64,000 nucleotides of DNA, taken from positions 124,001 through 188,000 of the forward strand of contig NZ_JBHMFS010000010.1 of the NCBI RefSeq assembly GCF_051433165.1, written 5' to 3'. The stretch comes from Falsiroseomonas sp051433165. GTDB taxonomy: Bacteria > Pseudomonadota > Alphaproteobacteria > Acetobacterales > Acetobacteraceae. The notes under the pieces are model-generated. The model saw only the letters and a list, made by a program, of their open reading frames with translations, was not told the DNA's origin and made no database searches. The position numbers and the translations under genes are program-made. This document shows, piece by piece, positions 33,735 through 41,823 of the stretch; the first letter of the stretch is position 1; each line of letters starts with the position of its first letter.

Positions 33735-33891
33735 GGCGCGTTATCCTTGAACACCGCGCCACTCATGGCGCGTTATCCTTGAACACCGCGCCACTCATGG
33801 CGCGTTATCCTTGAACACCGCGCCACTCATGGCGCGTTATCCTTGAGCATCGCGCCACTCATGGCGAGTCATCCTTATGATGGCCACTCAT
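33731..33891 (-). repeat. Five-step mini-ORF relay between dctQ and dctM (tandem 32-bp repeats)
   Basis: On the minus strand the dctQ stop overlaps an ATG (ATGA, 33888-33891). This opens a 10-codon mini-ORF (MSGHHKDDSP) whose stop overlaps the next ATG at 33862. Four further mini-ORFs start at 33862, 33830, 33798 and 33766 (MSGAMLKDNAP once, MSGAVFKDNAP three times), each ending in ATGA, and the last opens dctM at 33734. Every start has AAGGA nine bases upstream. The unit is 32 bp and each mini-ORF is 36 bp including the stop, so the 4-bp overlap is exact. Confidence 0.95.
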
Positions 33892-34484
33892 GCGGCGTAA
33901 TCCAGTTCGGCGTCACGACGGTCGAGGAAATGGGCGACTGCGCCGATCATGGCGAAGACCGCACCGACGGGAATGGCGGCATAACCCCAGGACATCGAGA
34001 CCTCGAGCCCGGCCATTTCCTGGAACTGCACGCGCTGCGCCATGGTCCAGCCGAACCAGAACATGACCCCCGTGAAGGAAAGCGAACAGGCCAGCGCCGC
34101 CGCCTCCACGGATCGCCGCAGGGCGCCGGAGGTCACGCGATGCGCCACGTCGATGGAGACCAGCGCGCCAGCGCGCAGCGCCAGTGCGACGCCGAGATAG
34201 GCCATCCAGATCAACGCGGTTCGCACCAGCGCCTCCGACCAGATGGAGGGAGTTTCCGTGGCGAAGCGTGCGAACACCTGCCACAGCCCCGCCGCCACCG
34301 CGACGGCCAGCGCCAGGCAGGCGAGGATGGCGGCGATGCCGGTGGCGACACGGTCCAGCCGCAGCACCGCCGTGCGCACCGCCCCCCTGGCTCCGCCGCC
34401 GGTACCCGCCCAGAGCGCCAGCAGCACCACGATGAGCGTGGCCGCCCCCGTGACCTGCAATGGCACCACGTTCATCATGTTCAT
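33888..34484 (-). CDS. dctQ: TRAP transporter small permease DctQ
   Basis: A 198-residue membrane protein. The conserved DctQ core (about 45-190) has four helices with the motif FATETPSIWSEALVRTALIW and RAGALVSIDVAHRV. An extra hydrophobic segment (TLIVVLLALWAGTGG) precedes it, giving an N-terminal extension longer than usual. Its stop codon overlaps the first start of the mini-ORF chain leading to dctM. It follows dctP copy 1 by 45 bp in the same operon. Confidence 0.92.
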   Translation of the reverse strand: MNMMNVVPLQVTGAATLIVVLLALWAGTGGGARGAVRTAVLRLDRVATGIAAILACLALAVAVAAGLWQVFARFATETPSIWSEALVRTALIWMAYLGVALALRAGALVSIDVAHRVTSGALRRSVEAAALACSLSFTGVMFWFGWTMAQRVQFQEMAGLEVSMSWGYAAIPVGAVFAMIGAVAHFLDRRDAELDYAA

Positions 34485-34529
34485 CGCGTTGCTCTCGGAT
34501 GCGGGTCAGGCAGGGCGGAGCGTTTCCGC

Positions 34530-35504
34530 TCAGTTGGCGCGCCACTCACGGATGCGGCGCAGCGTGGCGGAATCAAGCGTCCGCTCCCATTCCGCGAAGG
34601 CCGGGGCCAGCGCCGTCTGGAAGGCCGCGGTGTCCACCTCCGTGATCACCGTCATGCCCCGGCGACGCAGCTCGGCCACGCCGGCTTCCTCATCCGCGGT
34701 GACGCGGTTGCGGTTGGCGGTCTGCGCCTCACGCGCTGCCTGCTGGAAATGCGCGCGGTCGGCCGCGTTGAAGCGTGCCACCATCGCCGGGTTGCAGATC
34801 ATCACCTGTGGCGAATAGACGTGGCGCGTCATCGTCATGTAGCGCTGCACCTGGTTGATATTGTTCGCCACGATGACCGAGATCGGGTTCTCCTGGCCAT
34901 CCACCGTGCCCTGCTGCAAGGCGGGGATGAGCTCGGAGAAGGCCATCGGCGTCGGCAGCGCGCCGAGCGTCGTGAAGGCGCGCATATGCACCTGGTTTTC
35001 CATGGTGCGGATCTTCAGGCCGCGCAGATCGGCGGGGGTGTTCACCTCGCGCCGCGAATTGGTCAGGTTGCGGAAGCCGTTCTCGATCCAGACCACGCCG
35101 ACCAGGCCGCGCGCGTTGAAGCGGCTCAGCACCTGCTGGCCGATCTCGCTGTCCAGCACGCCGCGCGCATGGGTGGCGTCGCGGAACAGGAACGGCACGT
35201 CGAAGATGCGGACTTCCGGCACGAAATTGCCGACCGGCCCGGTGGAGGTGAAGGTGCAGTCGATGGTGCCGATCTGCACGCTCTCGACCATCTCGCGCTC
35301 ATTGTCGTTGCGCTGGGTGGCGACGCTGTAGCGCCCGCCGGTCAGCCGCTCCAGCGCCGTCTTGAAGGTGTGGGCGCCGACGCCGGTATGGCTGTCCAGC
35401 GGCAGGGCGTGCTGCACGGTCAGCTGGGTCTGCGCCTGTACGGGCGACAGGGCGAAGGGCAGCAGAAGCGCGGCGGCAAGGGCAACGCGGCGGGTTGTTT
35501 TCAT
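34530..35504 (-). CDS. dctP: TRAP substrate-binding protein DctP, copy 1
   Basis: A 324-residue periplasmic receptor (signal MKTTRRVALAAALLLPFALS, cleavage near VQA-Q). The DctP fold is recognisable by VWIENGFRNLTNSRREVNTP, with the ligand-carboxylate-binding Arg region in RGLKIRTMENQVHMRAF, and by SELIPALQQGTVDGQENP. These contact a carboxylic acid, so the system imports an organic acid. Very similar along its whole length to the gene immediately upstream. It has its own 132-bp leader with a palindrome. Confidence 0.93.
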   Translation of the reverse strand: MKTTRRVALAAALLLPFALSPVQAQTQLTVQHALPLDSHTGVGAHTFKTALERLTGGRYSVATQRNDNEREMVESVQIGTIDCTFTSTGPVGNFVPEVRIFDVPFLFRDATHARGVLDSEIGQQVLSRFNARGLVGVVWIENGFRNLTNSRREVNTPADLRGLKIRTMENQVHMRAFTTLGALPTPMAFSELIPALQQGTVDGQENPISVIVANNINQVQRYMTMTRHVYSPQVMICNPAMVARFNAADRAHFQQAAREAQTANRNRVTADEEAGVAELRRRGMTVITEVDTAAFQTALAPAFAEWERTLDSATLRRIREWRAN

Positions 35505-35545
35505 GGACGGCCTATCCCTGTGATGAGCCCCGTTGGATCGGCGCT

Positions 35546-35568
35546 GCATGCTATATGCGTATAGATGC
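35546..35568. promoter_or_regulatory. Palindrome upstream of dctP copy 1
   Basis: GCAT-g-CTATA-TGCG-TATAG-ATGC: 5-bp arms CTATA/TATAG around TGCG, extended by GCAT/ATGC with a one-base bulge. It is an AT-rich island in GC-rich DNA, 42 bases before the dctP start. It resembles the palindromic operators of FCD-type GntR regulators in style. No regulator gene is adjacent, so the ligand protein is unknown. Confidence 0.4.
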
Positions 35569-35597
35569 ATTGCGGTGGGGGCATCAATCCCGGGTTC

Positions 35598-35622
35598 GGG
35601 GCGCGGGCCAGGCCCGCGCCCC
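35598..35622 (-). terminator. GC-rich hairpin after dctP copy 2
   Basis: GGGGCGCGGGCC (35598-35609) and GGCCCGCGCCCC (35611-35622) form a 12-bp perfect inverted repeat, 15 bases after the stop of the upstream dctP on the minus strand. There is no U-run. It probably stabilises or partly terminates the dctP copy 2 transcript before copy 1. Confidence 0.5.
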
Positions 35623-35636
35623 CGGTCAGGCCTGGC

Positions 35637-36611
35637 TCAGTTGGCGCGCCACTCACGGATGCGGCGCAGCAGCGCGCCGTCCAGCGTGCGCTCATACTCC
35701 GCGAAGGCCGGGGCCAGCGCGGTCTGGAAGGCGGCGGAATCCACCTGCGTCACCACCGTCATGCCACGGCGGCGCAACTCCTCGACGCCGGACTGCTCGT
35801 CGGAGGTGACGCGCGCGCGGTTGGCGGCGGCGCCGGCCTTGGCGGCTTCCATGAAGGCGGCGCGATCGGCCGCCGACATGCGTGCCAGCATCGCCGGGTT
35901 GCAGATCAGGATGGCCGGGGAATAGACGTGGCCGGTCAGCGTCAGGAAGCGCTGCACCTGGTTCAGGTTGTTCGCCACGATGACCGGAATCGGGTTCTCC
36001 TGCCCGTCCACGGTGCCCTGCTGCAAGGCCGGCACCAATTCGGAGAACGCCATCGGGGTCGGCAGCGCGCCGAGCGTCGAGAAGGCGCGCATATGCACCT
36101 GGTTCTCCATCGTGCGGACCTTCAGGCCGCGCACATCGGCGGGGTTGTTCACTTCGCGCCGCGAATTGGTCAGGTGGCGGAAGCCGTTCTCCATCCAGAC
36201 CACGCCGGTCAGGCCGCGGGCGGAGAAGCGGCCGAGCATGGTCTGGCCGATTTCACTGTCCAGCACGCCGCGGGCATGGGCGGTGTCGCGGAACAGGAAG
36301 GGCACGTCCAGGTTGCGGGTTTCCGGCACGAAATTGCCGACCGGGCCGGTGGAGGTGATGACGCATTCGATGGTGCCGATCTGCACGCTCTCGATCGCCT
36401 CGCGCTCATTGTCGTTGCGCTGAATCACCACGCTGTAGCGGCCGGCGCTGGCGCGTTCGAAGGCTTCCTTCAGCGCGGTGGCGCCGGCGCCGTAATGGCT
36501 GTTCAGCGGCAGCGGGTGCTGGATGGTGATCTGGGTCTGCGCGAGGGCGGGCGCGGACAGTGGCAGCGCGAGCGCGGCGGCAAGGGCCAGCCGGCGGGAC
36601 ATGGTGATCAA
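35637..36611 (-). CDS. dctP: TRAP substrate-binding protein DctP, copy 2
   Basis: A 324-residue paralogue of the following dctP, same length, with near-identical landmark segments (GFRHLTNSRREVNNPADVRG, RTMENQVHMRAFSTLGALPT, LVPALQQGTVDGQENPIPV, and the shared C-terminus RIREWRAN). The signal is MSRRLALAAALALPLSAPA with cleavage near ALA-Q; start at 36611 (MITMSRR) or 36602. It is the first gene behind the only clear promoter, so it should be the most expressed receptor of this TRAP operon. Confidence 0.93.
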   Translation of the reverse strand: MITMSRRLALAAALALPLSAPALAQTQITIQHPLPLNSHYGAGATALKEAFERASAGRYSVVIQRNDNEREAIESVQIGTIECVITSTGPVGNFVPETRNLDVPFLFRDTAHARGVLDSEIGQTMLGRFSARGLTGVVWMENGFRHLTNSRREVNNPADVRGLKVRTMENQVHMRAFSTLGALPTPMAFSELVPALQQGTVDGQENPIPVIVANNLNQVQRFLTLTGHVYSPAILICNPAMLARMSAADRAAFMEAAKAGAAANRARVTSDEQSGVEELRRRGMTVVTQVDSAAFQTALAPAFAEYERTLDGALLRRIREWRAN

Positions 36612-36632
36612 AGGCGTCTCTCCCCAGGGATC

Positions 36633-36654
36633 GGGGCGCCCTTGGCGGCGCCCC
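36633..36654 (-). promoter_or_regulatory. Leader hairpin upstream of dctP copy 2
   Basis: GGGGCGCC (36633-36640) pairs with GGCGCCCC (36647-36654) around a 6-base loop, between the predicted promoter and the start codon. A small leader structure of this kind could stabilise the message or act in attenuation; no known riboswitch is recognised. Confidence 0.4.
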
Positions 36655-36667
36655 TTGGTGGCCCCGG

Positions 36668-36696
36668 GTATAAGTGAAGCGACCGCTGAGCTTCAA
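36668..36696 (-). promoter_or_regulatory. Predicted sigma-70-type promoter of the TRAP operon
   Basis: On the minus strand TTGAAG (complement of 36691-36696) and TTATAC (complement of 36668-36673) are separated by exactly 17 bases, the ideal spacing. The start point would fall near 36661, leaving a leader of about 50 bases before dctP copy 2. Confidence 0.55.
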
Positions 36697-36794
36697 GCAG
36701 TGCCGCAAAGGTGGCTCGGCCGCGCCGAATGGTGCTGGCTTTCAGCCCGTCGCATCCTACACTCCCGGCCCGGCGTCCGTGACAGGAGTCGTCG

Positions 36795-37025
36795 ATGACC
36801 GACCCGAAGGAGCCGCTGATCCGCGACTTGGTGGCGTGGATCGCCGCCGCGCCGCGCCCCTATGCGGAGGTTATGGAAAGCTGGCGCACCAACTGCCCGC
36901 GGCTGACAGTCTGGGAGGATGCGGTGGAGCGCGGGCTGGTGACCTGCACGGCGCGGGACGGCGCCCTGCTGGTTGAGGCGACACCGGCCGGGCGCGCCGC
37001 GCTCAGCCCAGCAGCGCCACCATAG
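36795..37025 (+). CDS. Small conserved-looking protein, unknown function
   Basis: A 76-residue soluble protein beginning MTDPKEPLIRDLVAWIAAAP, with AGGAG eight bases upstream. The composition (VMESWRTNCPRLTVWEDAVE, GLVTC, LVEATPAGRAAL) looks like a compact winged-helix-like module, and I believe similar short proteins occur in other alphaproteobacteria, but no function is known. It is divergent from the TRAP operon and overlaps the convergent permease gene by 23 bp. Confidence 0.65.
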   Translation: MTDPKEPLIRDLVAWIAAAPRPYAEVMESWRTNCPRLTVWEDAVERGLVTCTARDGALLVEATPAGRAALSPAAPP

Positions 37026-38400
37026 CCCAGCCGACCAGCACCACCCCGGCCAGGGACGGCGCCAGCAGTCGCCAGACCTGCGCCGGCCGCGCGCCATCGC
37101 CCGCCAGGCCGCAGATCATCGCGCAGACGGCAAAGGACATGCCCGCCCCGGCCGCGCCGGCGAAGTTGTGCAGGGCAGGGGCCAGCAGCGGCGCCAGGCC
37201 CGAGGCCTCGCCGAGTGCGGCCTGTACCGGCATCAGCGCGGCGTTGGACCCGACATTGCTGCCGGTGACGATGCCCGAGGCCAGCCCCAGAACCGGCACG
37301 GCATAGGGTGCGGCCGGCCCCAGCCCCTCCGCCGCCGCGGTGGCGAGCGCACCGGCAATGCCCGCGCCGGCCATCCAGCGCGCCAGCACCACATACAGCA
37401 GCATCGCCTGCGCCGGCCGCAGCGCGCGCAGCAGGGCCGCCTGCGCGCGCGGCCCGGGCTCGGCGCGGCGCAGCAGCAAGGCGCCGGCCACCAGCCACAG
37501 CACGATGGACACATGGGTGATGGGGAAGCCGGGCAGATCGGCATAGGGCGTCCAGGCCGGCGCGCCGGACCAGGACCGCGCCAGCAGCAGCGCCGCCGTC
37601 AGCAGCAGGTAGGGGGCCAGGGACCGCCCGGCCCGCTGCCAGCCCTGCGCCCCCCGCGGCGGGTCCAGCCGCCACAGGGCGAACAGCAGCGGGATGCCGG
37701 TGGCGAGGATGCCCGCGACCTCGAAGGGGAACAGCGCGTGGGAGGCGAGCAGGAGGCCCGACACCACCAGCAGAAAGCCCATCTGCGCCGCCTTCTCCCG
37801 CCGCGGCACCGCAACCCCGGCGGCGGCGCAGAGGCGCCACAGCACCGGCCCCATCAGCAGCAGCCAGGCGGCATTCGGCCAGGCGGTCAGCGCCGCGACA
37901 TCCTGCGCTGGCAGCCCTGTCAGCGCCGCACCCAGCGAGGTGCCCGGCCCCAGCCCGCCCCAGGGCACCAGGGTCAGCGACAGCAATGCCATGGCGCCGG
38001 CCGGCGCCCCGCGCAGCCCCATGCCGCGGAGTGCGGAGAGCGCAAAGACGGCGCCGACGGCGAAGCCGGTGACGCTTTCCATGAAGCCGCCCATCAGCAG
38101 GCAGGCGACGAAGATGCGGCGCGGTTCTGGCGGCGTGTCGGCGGACGCGGCGCTTGGGCCGGCAACGGCGGCGTGAAACAGCAGCCCGCCCACCACCACG
38201 GCAATCGGCTTGGAGGCCAGGAAGGCGCCGCGCTGCGTTTCCTCCACCAGGAAGGGCAGCGTCGGCGCATCCAGCGTGGCCACCACGGCGGGCAGCGCGG
38301 CCACCAGGGCGGCGAGGACCGCGGGCACCGGCCCGGCGCGGCCGGACAGCAGCAGCGCCACCAGCAGCAGCAGTGGCGCCGCCTGCAGGGCAAGCATCAT
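37003..38400 (-). CDS. L-lactate permease (LctP) family transporter
   Basis: A 465-residue inner-membrane protein with about 12-13 hydrophobic helices. Family markers are LMGGFMESVTGFAVGAVFAL, VPWGGLGPGTSLGAALTG and GIVTGSNVGSNAALMPVQ, matching the lactate/glycolate permease family, though it is shorter than E. coli LldP (about 550). Two adjacent ATG codons could start it. No lactate dehydrogenase lies alongside. The substrate is probably a 2-hydroxy monocarboxylate, by family. Confidence 0.85.
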   Translation of the reverse strand: MMLALQAAPLLLLVALLLSGRAGPVPAVLAALVAALPAVVATLDAPTLPFLVEETQRGAFLASKPIAVVVGGLLFHAAVAGPSAASADTPPEPRRIFVACLLMGGFMESVTGFAVGAVFALSALRGMGLRGAPAGAMALLSLTLVPWGGLGPGTSLGAALTGLPAQDVAALTAWPNAAWLLLMGPVLWRLCAAAGVAVPRREKAAQMGFLLVVSGLLLASHALFPFEVAGILATGIPLLFALWRLDPPRGAQGWQRAGRSLAPYLLLTAALLLARSWSGAPAWTPYADLPGFPITHVSIVLWLVAGALLLRRAEPGPRAQAALLRALRPAQAMLLYVVLARWMAGAGIAGALATAAAEGLGPAAPYAVPVLGLASGIVTGSNVGSNAALMPVQAALGEASGLAPLLAPALHNFAGAAGAGMSFAVCAMICGLAGDGARPAQVWRLLAPSLAGVVLVGWAMVALLG

Positions 38401-38465
38401 GGCATCAGCCCCGCGGCGCCGCGACGCCTTGCCAGCCCGGCGGCGCCACGCCAATCCTGCGCGCC

Positions 38466-38882
38466 ATGCCGCTTCTCTACGCCGCCTATGGCAGCAACCT
38501 CGACCACGCCCGCATGCGCGAACGCTGCGAAGGCGCCGAGCCGGCGGGCACCGCGCTGCTGCCCGGCTGGCGCCTGGTGCTGCGGCGCTATGCGGATATC
38601 GAGCTGGATGGGGCGAGCCTTCTGCCCATCGGCCTGTGGCGCATCCGCCCCAGGCATCTCCGCAGCCTCGACAAGTTCGAGGGTACGGCGCTCGGCATCT
38701 ATGAACGCCTGAAGGTGGCGCTTCCGGAAGGCGGTGAGGCCTGGATCTATGCCGGGCGGCGGCTGCGGGCCGGGCCGCCGGAGGGGTGGTATGTGGGGCA
38801 TCTGCGCCTCGGCTACCGGGCGTTCGGGTTGGAGTCCGGGCCGCTGGATGCGGCGCTGTCCGCCTGCGGCTTCGGCGACTGA
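38466..38882 (+). CDS. Gamma-glutamylcyclotransferase family protein
   Basis: A 138-residue GGCT/AIG2-like protein. The substrate-binding loop is LYAAYGSNLDHARM and the catalytic-acid region is LRSLDKFEGTALGIYERLKV. Relatives release 5-oxoproline from gamma-glutamyl amino acids; some have unknown substrates. ATG 38466 gives the standard N-terminus. It is divergent from the lactate permease and its last 70 bp overlap the convergent DMT transporter gene. Confidence 0.85.
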   Translation: MPLLYAAYGSNLDHARMRERCEGAEPAGTALLPGWRLVLRRYADIELDGASLLPIGLWRIRPRHLRSLDKFEGTALGIYERLKVALPEGGEAWIYAGRRLRAGPPEGWYVGHLRLGYRAFGLESGPLDAALSACGFGD

Positions 38883-39784
38883 ATCGGCAAGGCCGCCTGC
38901 GCATTGGCGGCCAGCGGCGCCGCCCGGCGGCGCGTCACCTGCGCCTCCCGCCGCGTGATGTACAGCGCGGAGCCCACGATCAGCGCGGCGCCGAAGCCGA
39001 GCCAGGCATCTGGCACCTCATCGAACAACAGCACACCCGTCGCCGCGGCGAAGATCAGCCGGACATAGGAGATCGGCGCCACCACGCTGGCATCCACCAT
39101 CCGCAGCGCATTGATCCACAGATGCATGGCAAACGGCCCGCAGATCGCGCAGAGCAGCAATAGGAAAAAGTTTCCCCAGCCCGGCCAGGCCAGCCCCGGC
39201 AGCGCCACCGGCAGCGCGACGGAAACCGCCACCACGCCGATCCAGAACATGATGGTGCCGGTGCGCTCCGTCCGCGCCAGGGTCTTGGTGGTCAGCACGA
39301 TCACCGCGCCCATCAGCGCCGAGGCCAGCGCCGCCGCCAGCGGCCAATCCAGCGCCACCGCCCCGGCCTCGCCGGGCCGCACGATCGCGATGACGCCGGC
39401 AAACCCCACCAGCGTCGCGCTCCAGCGCCGCCAGCGCACCTTCTCCCCCAGCACCGGCCCGGCCAACGCCGTGACGAACAGAACGGAGGTGAAGGACAGC
39501 ACGGTGGCGGTGGCCAGCGGCAGGCCGGTGAAGGCGAGGTAGTAGGTGTACCAGGACACGATGGAGAGCAGGCCGCGAAAGATCTGCATCGGCAGCGCGC
39601 GGGTCCGCGGCAGGGTCGGGTCGCGCAGCAGCGCCGGCAGCGTCCAGCCCAGCTGCCCCAGCGCGCGCGCCAGCACCAGGGTCGCGAGCGGCACACCCTC
39701 GATGGCCTTCACCAGCGTCGTCTCCAGGTTGAAGACGAAGCCCGCGGCAACGGAGAGCAGTGCGGCCTTGGCGAATGGGCTCAT
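38813..39784 (-). CDS. DMT superfamily (EamA) transporter, second of pair
   Basis: A 323-residue inner-membrane protein with two EamA repeats and about ten helices (GLPLATATVLSFTSVLFVTA, APISYVRLIFAAATGVLLF), plus a hydrophilic Ala/Pro/Ser-rich C-terminal tail of about 40 residues. Its start overlaps the stop of the upstream paralogue by 4 bp (39781-39784), so the two are translationally coupled and could form a heterodimer. The substrate is unknown. The tail overlaps the convergent GGCT gene. Confidence 0.88.
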   Translation of the reverse strand: MSPFAKAALLSVAAGFVFNLETTLVKAIEGVPLATLVLARALGQLGWTLPALLRDPTLPRTRALPMQIFRGLLSIVSWYTYYLAFTGLPLATATVLSFTSVLFVTALAGPVLGEKVRWRRWSATLVGFAGVIAIVRPGEAGAVALDWPLAAALASALMGAVIVLTTKTLARTERTGTIMFWIGVVAVSVALPVALPGLAWPGWGNFFLLLLCAICGPFAMHLWINALRMVDASVVAPISYVRLIFAAATGVLLFDEVPDAWLGFGAALIVGSALYITRREAQVTRRRAAPLAANAQAALPIQSPKPQADSAASSGPDSNPNAR

Positions 39785-40662
39785 CGGCGGCGCGCTTCCG
39801 CCACGGTGATGACCAGGGCGCCGGACAGGATGATGGCGGCGCCGATCCAGCCGAACAGATCCGGCACCTCGTTGAACAAAATCCAGCCGGCGGCGGTCAC
39901 CACCACCAGGCGCAGATACTGGAAGGGGGCGATGGCGCTGGCCTCGCCATGGCGCAGCGCCTCCGTCACCAGGAAGATGATGCCGGGCATCACGGTGGCG
40001 ACCACCAGCAGCAGGCCCAGTTCGAACAGGCCGGGCGGCACCCAGGCCGCCACAGCCAGCGGCAGCACGCCGAGGCTGGTGAACACGCCAACCCAGGCCA
40101 GCACGGTCAGCGTGCTGTCCGTGCGCGTCAGGCTGCGGGACGACAGCGTGATGCCGCACCAGGCGATGGCCGCGGCGATGGCGGCCGCGGCCCCCAGCGC
40201 ATCCACCTCCGCCCCCGGCCGCAGCATCACGGCCACGCCGAGCAGCCCGGCGATGGTGCCGAACCAGCGCCAGCGATCCACCCGTTCGCCCAGGATCGGT
40301 GCGGCGAGCAGTGTGGTGAACATGACATTGGTGAAGGACAGCACCGTGCCCGTCGCCATGTCGAGCCGGGTAAAGGAGTAATAGTAAAGCCCCCAGCAGA
40401 TGAGGGAGGACATGCCCCGCAGCAGGTGCATCGGCAGTCGCTTGGTGCGGAACACGGCCAGCCCGCTGGTCGCGATGCGCGGCGAGACCCACAGAAGCTG
40501 GCCGAGGGCGCGGGCGAAAAGCTGCACCTCGATCGGGATGCCGCGCGCGGTCATCCAGCGGATCATCAGCACCTCCGCCGCGAACAGCACGGCGGCCGCC
40601 GACATCAGCGCCGCGCCCTTCAGATTGCCACTTCGATCCGGGCGCCGTGTTTCGGGACGCAT
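39781..40662 (-). CDS. DMT superfamily (EamA) transporter, first of pair
   Basis: A 293-residue paralogue of the next gene, with matching landmarks (LDMATGTVLSFTNVMFTTLL, IAPFQYLRLVVVTAAGWILF). I use the ATG at MRPETRRPD. It is divergent from the ketopantoate-reductase-like gene. Paired EamA proteins of this kind are common exporters or drug/metabolite carriers; no substrate evidence is present. Confidence 0.88.
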   Translation of the reverse strand: MRPETRRPDRSGNLKGAALMSAAAVLFAAEVLMIRWMTARGIPIEVQLFARALGQLLWVSPRIATSGLAVFRTKRLPMHLLRGMSSLICWGLYYYSFTRLDMATGTVLSFTNVMFTTLLAAPILGERVDRWRWFGTIAGLLGVAVMLRPGAEVDALGAAAAIAAAIAWCGITLSSRSLTRTDSTLTVLAWVGVFTSLGVLPLAVAAWVPPGLFELGLLLVVATVMPGIIFLVTEALRHGEASAIAPFQYLRLVVVTAAGWILFNEVPDLFGWIGAAIILSGALVITVAEARRR

Positions 40663-40770
40663 TGACGCGGCGCTGGTCCTGTCTAGCCTGGGACGCAGGG
40701 TGGTCTGGCGGCCCCGCGCCGCGCAAGGGCGCCGCACGCATGGCCGTCATCGGCAGAAGGGGATTGAGGC

Positions 40771-41823
40771 TTGGCAGGCAGGGATGGGGCGCGGGAGGCG
40801 GTGGACCATGGTCCGATCCTGATCTGGGGCGCGGGGGCCATCGGTGGCACCATCGGCGCGCATCTGGTGCGCGCGCGGCACGCCGTGGTGTTCTGCGATG
40901 TCGTCGCCGACCATGTCGCCGCCATCGTCGACCCGATGCGCGGCCTGACGATCGAGGGCCCCGTCTCCCGCCCCCGCATCAGCGCGCCGGCGGTGCTGCC
41001 CGGCCAGGTGAAGGGGGTGTTTCGCCGCATCTTCCTGGCCGTGAAGACGCATGACACGGAAGCCGCCTGCCGCCAGTTGCTGCCGCATTTGGCCGAGGAC
41101 GGCTATGTGCTGTCCTTGCAGAACGGGCTGTGCGAGCGGGTGATCGCGGAGGTCTGCGGCGCGCAGCGCACCCTGGGCGCCTTCGTCAATTTCGGCGCCG
41201 ACTGGATCGAGCCGGGCCGCATCCTCTACGGCAATCGCGGCGCCGTCGTGGTGGGCGAGCTGGATGGTGCCACCACGCCGCGCGTGCAGGCGCTGCACAA
41301 GCTGCTGGCCGAGACCTTCGAGCCGGATGCGGTTCTGACGCCCAACATCTGGGGCTATCTGTGGGGCAAGCTGGCCTATTCCAGCCTGCTCTACGCGCAG
41401 GGCCTGGCGGAGAAGGGCATCGCCGACACGCTCGCCCGCACCGAATTGCTGCCGTTGGTGCGCGCTCTGTGCGGGGAGGTGATCGCGGTGGCGCGGGCGG
41501 AGGGTGTGACGCCGCTGGGCTTCAATGGCTTCGACCCGAACGCCTTCGGGCCGGGCGGTACGGAGGACGCCGCGCGCGCCTCGATGGCGGCGATGGAGGC
41601 CTTCAACCGCCCCAACGCAAAAACCCATTCCGGCGTCTGGCGCGATCTGTGGGTGCGCCATCGCGCGACGCCCGCCGATGCCCAGATCGGCGCGGTGCCG
41701 CCGATCGGCCGCACCCATGGCCTGGCCTGCCCGACGCTGGAACGGCTGATCGCCATGATCCACCAATGCGAGCGCGGCGAGCGCCCGATGTCCGACGCAA
41801 ATCTCACGGAGCTGATGGCATGA
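40771..41823 (+). CDS. Ketopantoate reductase (ApbA/PanE) family protein
   Basis: A protein of up to 350 residues with an N-terminal Rossmann motif (ILIWGAGAIGGTIGAHLV), the conserved FLAVKTHDTEAACRQL and LSLQNGLCERVIAE, and the catalytic Lys region WGKLAYSSLLYAQGL. The start is uncertain: TTG 40771 or GTG 40801, since no in-frame ATG is well placed. The stop overlaps an SDR gene (ATGA). The pairing with an SDR suggests catabolism of a hydroxy acid rather than pantothenate synthesis; the true substrate is unknown. Confidence 0.82.
   Translation: MAGRDGAREAVDHGPILIWGAGAIGGTIGAHLVRARHAVVFCDVVADHVAAIVDPMRGLTIEGPVSRPRISAPAVLPGQVKGVFRRIFLAVKTHDTEAACRQLLPHLAEDGYVLSLQNGLCERVIAEVCGAQRTLGAFVNFGADWIEPGRILYGNRGAVVVGELDGATTPRVQALHKLLAETFEPDAVLTPNIWGYLWGKLAYSSLLYAQGLAEKGIADTLARTELLPLVRALCGEVIAVARAEGVTPLGFNGFDPNAFGPGGTEDAARASMAAMEAFNRPNAKTHSGVWRDLWVRHRATPADAQIGAVPPIGRTHGLACPTLERLIAMIHQCERGERPMSDANLTELMA

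Noticed and set aside
32346..33782. Long plus-strand frame opposite dctM, rich in His, Asp, Gln and Gly
   Set aside because: It is the complement of hydrophobic transmembrane codons, which always yields such a composition; dctM is the real gene.
35598..35622. Strong intrinsic terminator between the two dctP genes
   Set aside because: The stem is perfect but no U-tract follows, so I list it only as a hairpin with moderate confidence.
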